Of a stretch of 6,309 nt of DNA, positions 5,372-6,309 are shown piece by piece. Each line of letters begins with the position of its first letter. Positions within the stretch are counted from its first letter, which is position 1. Position numbers and translations under genes: made by a program. The notes under the pieces were generated by a model. The model was given only the letters and a program-made list of their open reading frames with translations, did no database searches and had not been told where the DNA came from. The stretch is from positions 1 to 6,309 of the forward strand of contig JADYYU010000408.1 of assembly GCA_020853515.1 (NCBI GenBank), written 5' to 3'. This DNA is from Chitinophagaceae bacterium (GTDB lineage Bacteria; Bacteroidota; Bacteroidia; Chitinophagales; Chitinophagaceae).

Positions 5372-6309
5372 ATGAAATATTTTTTATTTTTTTTTCTTTC
5401 CTGTTTTCTGCAGGATAGCCTGCAGGCGCAAACATTTTTTTTGCCCAGATCATATCCGTCGCATTCCTTTGTGAATCCGCTTTCGCTGCCTTTTGCATTT
5501 GTAGGCAATTTTGGCGAAACACGACCGAATCATTTTCATTCGGGTCTGGATATGCGCACCGGCGGTAAAGAAAATCAGGCCGTGCATGCAGTCGACGAGG
5601 GCTATATATCGCGGGTAAAAATATCGGCGGGTGGTTTTGGCAATGCTATCTACATTACCCATGCCAGCGGATATACCACGGTGTATGCACATCTGAATAA
5701 ATTTTTTCCAAAATTGGAACAATTTGTCCGAAAGCAGCAATATCAGCGAAAGCAATGGGATATTGATCTTAACTTTTTTCCGGATCAGTTTTGGGTTCGT
5801 AAGGGGAGTTTCATTGCCTGGAGCGGAAATACAGGGTCTTCGCAAGGACCACACTTACATTTCGAAGTGAGGAATGCTAAATCGGAGGCTCCGCTGAATC
5901 CGCTGCTTTTTTATAGCGAAATTCAAGACACACAGCCACCGGTGATCAAACAACTGGCCTGGTATGATGGTTATAAAAGTATTTATCAGCAGTGGCCTCA
6001 CTTGCTGCCGCTTGTTAAGGGCAAGCTTAAACAGGACACCATTATAGTGCCGCTTTCCAAGGTGTTTTTCGCTATTGCGGCAGACGATTTTATGCCGATG
6101 GGTTATGGTACACTTGGTGTTTACGAAATGCGGATGTACGCAGATGATGTACCTGTGATCGCGTGGCAGTTGGATGATATCAGCTATGATCTTACCAGAT
6201 ATGTAAACGCTTTGGCAGATTACCACGCTAAAAAAGCAAAAGGAATCAGTCTGCAACTATGCAGAAAATTACCTAACAATAAATTGCCTGTGTTCAAATC
6301 ATTTTCGGC
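5372..6309 (+). CDS. M23 (LytM) family zinc metallopeptidase, 3' end outside window
   Basis: Exported peptidoglycan endopeptidase family. The frame is open from the ATG at 5372 to the window edge: 312 codons and no stop, so the C-terminus is missing. Residues 1-19 are a short signal peptide (MKYFLFFFLSCF, cleavage SLQA|QTFF). The catalytic domain spans about 36-180. HSGLD supplies zinc ligands His56 and Asp60, HLHFEV supplies catalytic His161 and zinc ligand His163, and YAHL (His107) is the other conserved active-site His. GNTGSSQGP precedes the HLH. All key residues are present, so it is probably active. About 18-20 extra residues (about 112-142, rich in Gln/Lys/Phe) lie between YAHL and the HLH motif compared with short LytM domains; many Bacteroidota members share this. 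After about 185 (DTQPPVIKQLAWYDG) a beta-rich, Ig-like region begins. An in-frame ATG at 5366 adds only Met-Pro and starts one base after the lspA stop. Close spacing implies an operon with lspA. The cleaved bond cannot be told from sequence. Confidence 0.93.
   Translation, partial: MKYFLFFFLSCFLQDSLQAQTFFLPRSYPSHSFVNPLSLPFAFVGNFGETRPNHFHSGLDMRTGGKENQAVHAVDEGYISRVKISAGGFGNAIYITHASGYTTVYAHLNKFFPKLEQFVRKQQYQRKQWDIDLNFFPDQFWVRKGSFIAWSGNTGSSQGPHLHFEVRNAKSEAPLNPLLFYSEIQDTQPPVIKQLAWYDGYKSIYQQWPHLLPLVKGKLKQDTIIVPLSKVFFAIAADDFMPMGYGTLGVYEMRMYADDVPVIAWQLDDISYDLTRYVNALADYHAKKAKGISLQLCRKLPNNKLPVFKSFS
5387..5395 (+). repeat. Nine-T homopolymer in the M23 signal-peptide codons
   Basis: Nine consecutive T lie in codons 6-8 of the M23 gene (Phe codons of the signal core), and a second run of eight T lies at 5435-5442, just after the cleavage site. 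Changes of one T would shift the frame early. The run may simply reflect Phe-rich coding in an AT-rich start. Confidence 0.6.

Noticed and set aside
5372..5431. Lipoprotein signal (FLSC, Cys11) in the M23 peptidase
   Set aside because: The Cys falls within the hydrophobic core after only 10 residues, and the -3 residue is Phe rather than the usual Leu. The LQA|Q site fits signal peptidase I better.
5450..6256. Two long minus-strand open frames (5450-5854 and 5855-6256)
   Set aside because: They are antisense to the M23 peptidase, whose plus-strand frame carries all the catalytic motifs. Their translations have no recognisable domain or signal.
1..6309. CRISPR array, mobile element or tRNA
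   Set aside because: No regularly spaced repeats, transposase or integrase motifs, terminal inverted repeats or cloverleaf-like segments were seen on either strand.

Overview
The window reads as chromosomal DNA of a Bacteroidota bacterium. Three things point there: a very large secreted protein ending in a type IX secretion (T9SS) type A sorting domain, a signal peptidase II with the long extra loop seen in that phylum, and three exported proteins whose predicted cleavage site leaves an N-terminal glutamine. A-rich start regions without Shine-Dalgarno sequences also fit. The LspA and M23 sequences look most like those of Chitinophagales/Sphingobacteriales relatives; that finer placement is recalled resemblance, not a search.

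Layout: a small secreted His/Arg-rich, proline-tailed protein of unknown function lies on the minus strand at the left edge (11-346). A gap of about 315 bases (347-661) separates it from the divergent 1306-residue gene at 662-4582. That protein has a signal peptide, two copies of a lamin-tail (LTD) domain, a long cysteine-dotted Ig-like/adhesin-like middle, an FN3-like module and the T9SS C-terminal domain. A strong 16-bp hairpin (4605-4642) closes it. Then lspA (4681-5364, probable GTG start) is followed after 7 bases by an M23/LytM peptidase gene with a signal peptide (5372 to beyond the right edge). The M23 gene has no stop inside the window, so it is easy to miss.

How they may work together: lspA and the M23 gene look like one operon for envelope maturation (lipoprotein signal peptide removal and peptidoglycan cleavage). 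The giant LTD protein is probably an independent unit, exported by Sec and then T9SS to the cell surface or medium. All four products belong to or act in the cell envelope, but nothing in the sequence links them in one pathway.

I found no tRNA, rRNA, CRISPR array, transposase, integrase, attachment site or phage gene. I do not see a clear new biological system. The points most worth a second look are the paired LTD modules sharing a CxC motif, the hairpin that decides the lspA start, the Gln-after-cleavage pattern in all exported products, and the short palindrome and alternative hairpins in the divergent gap.
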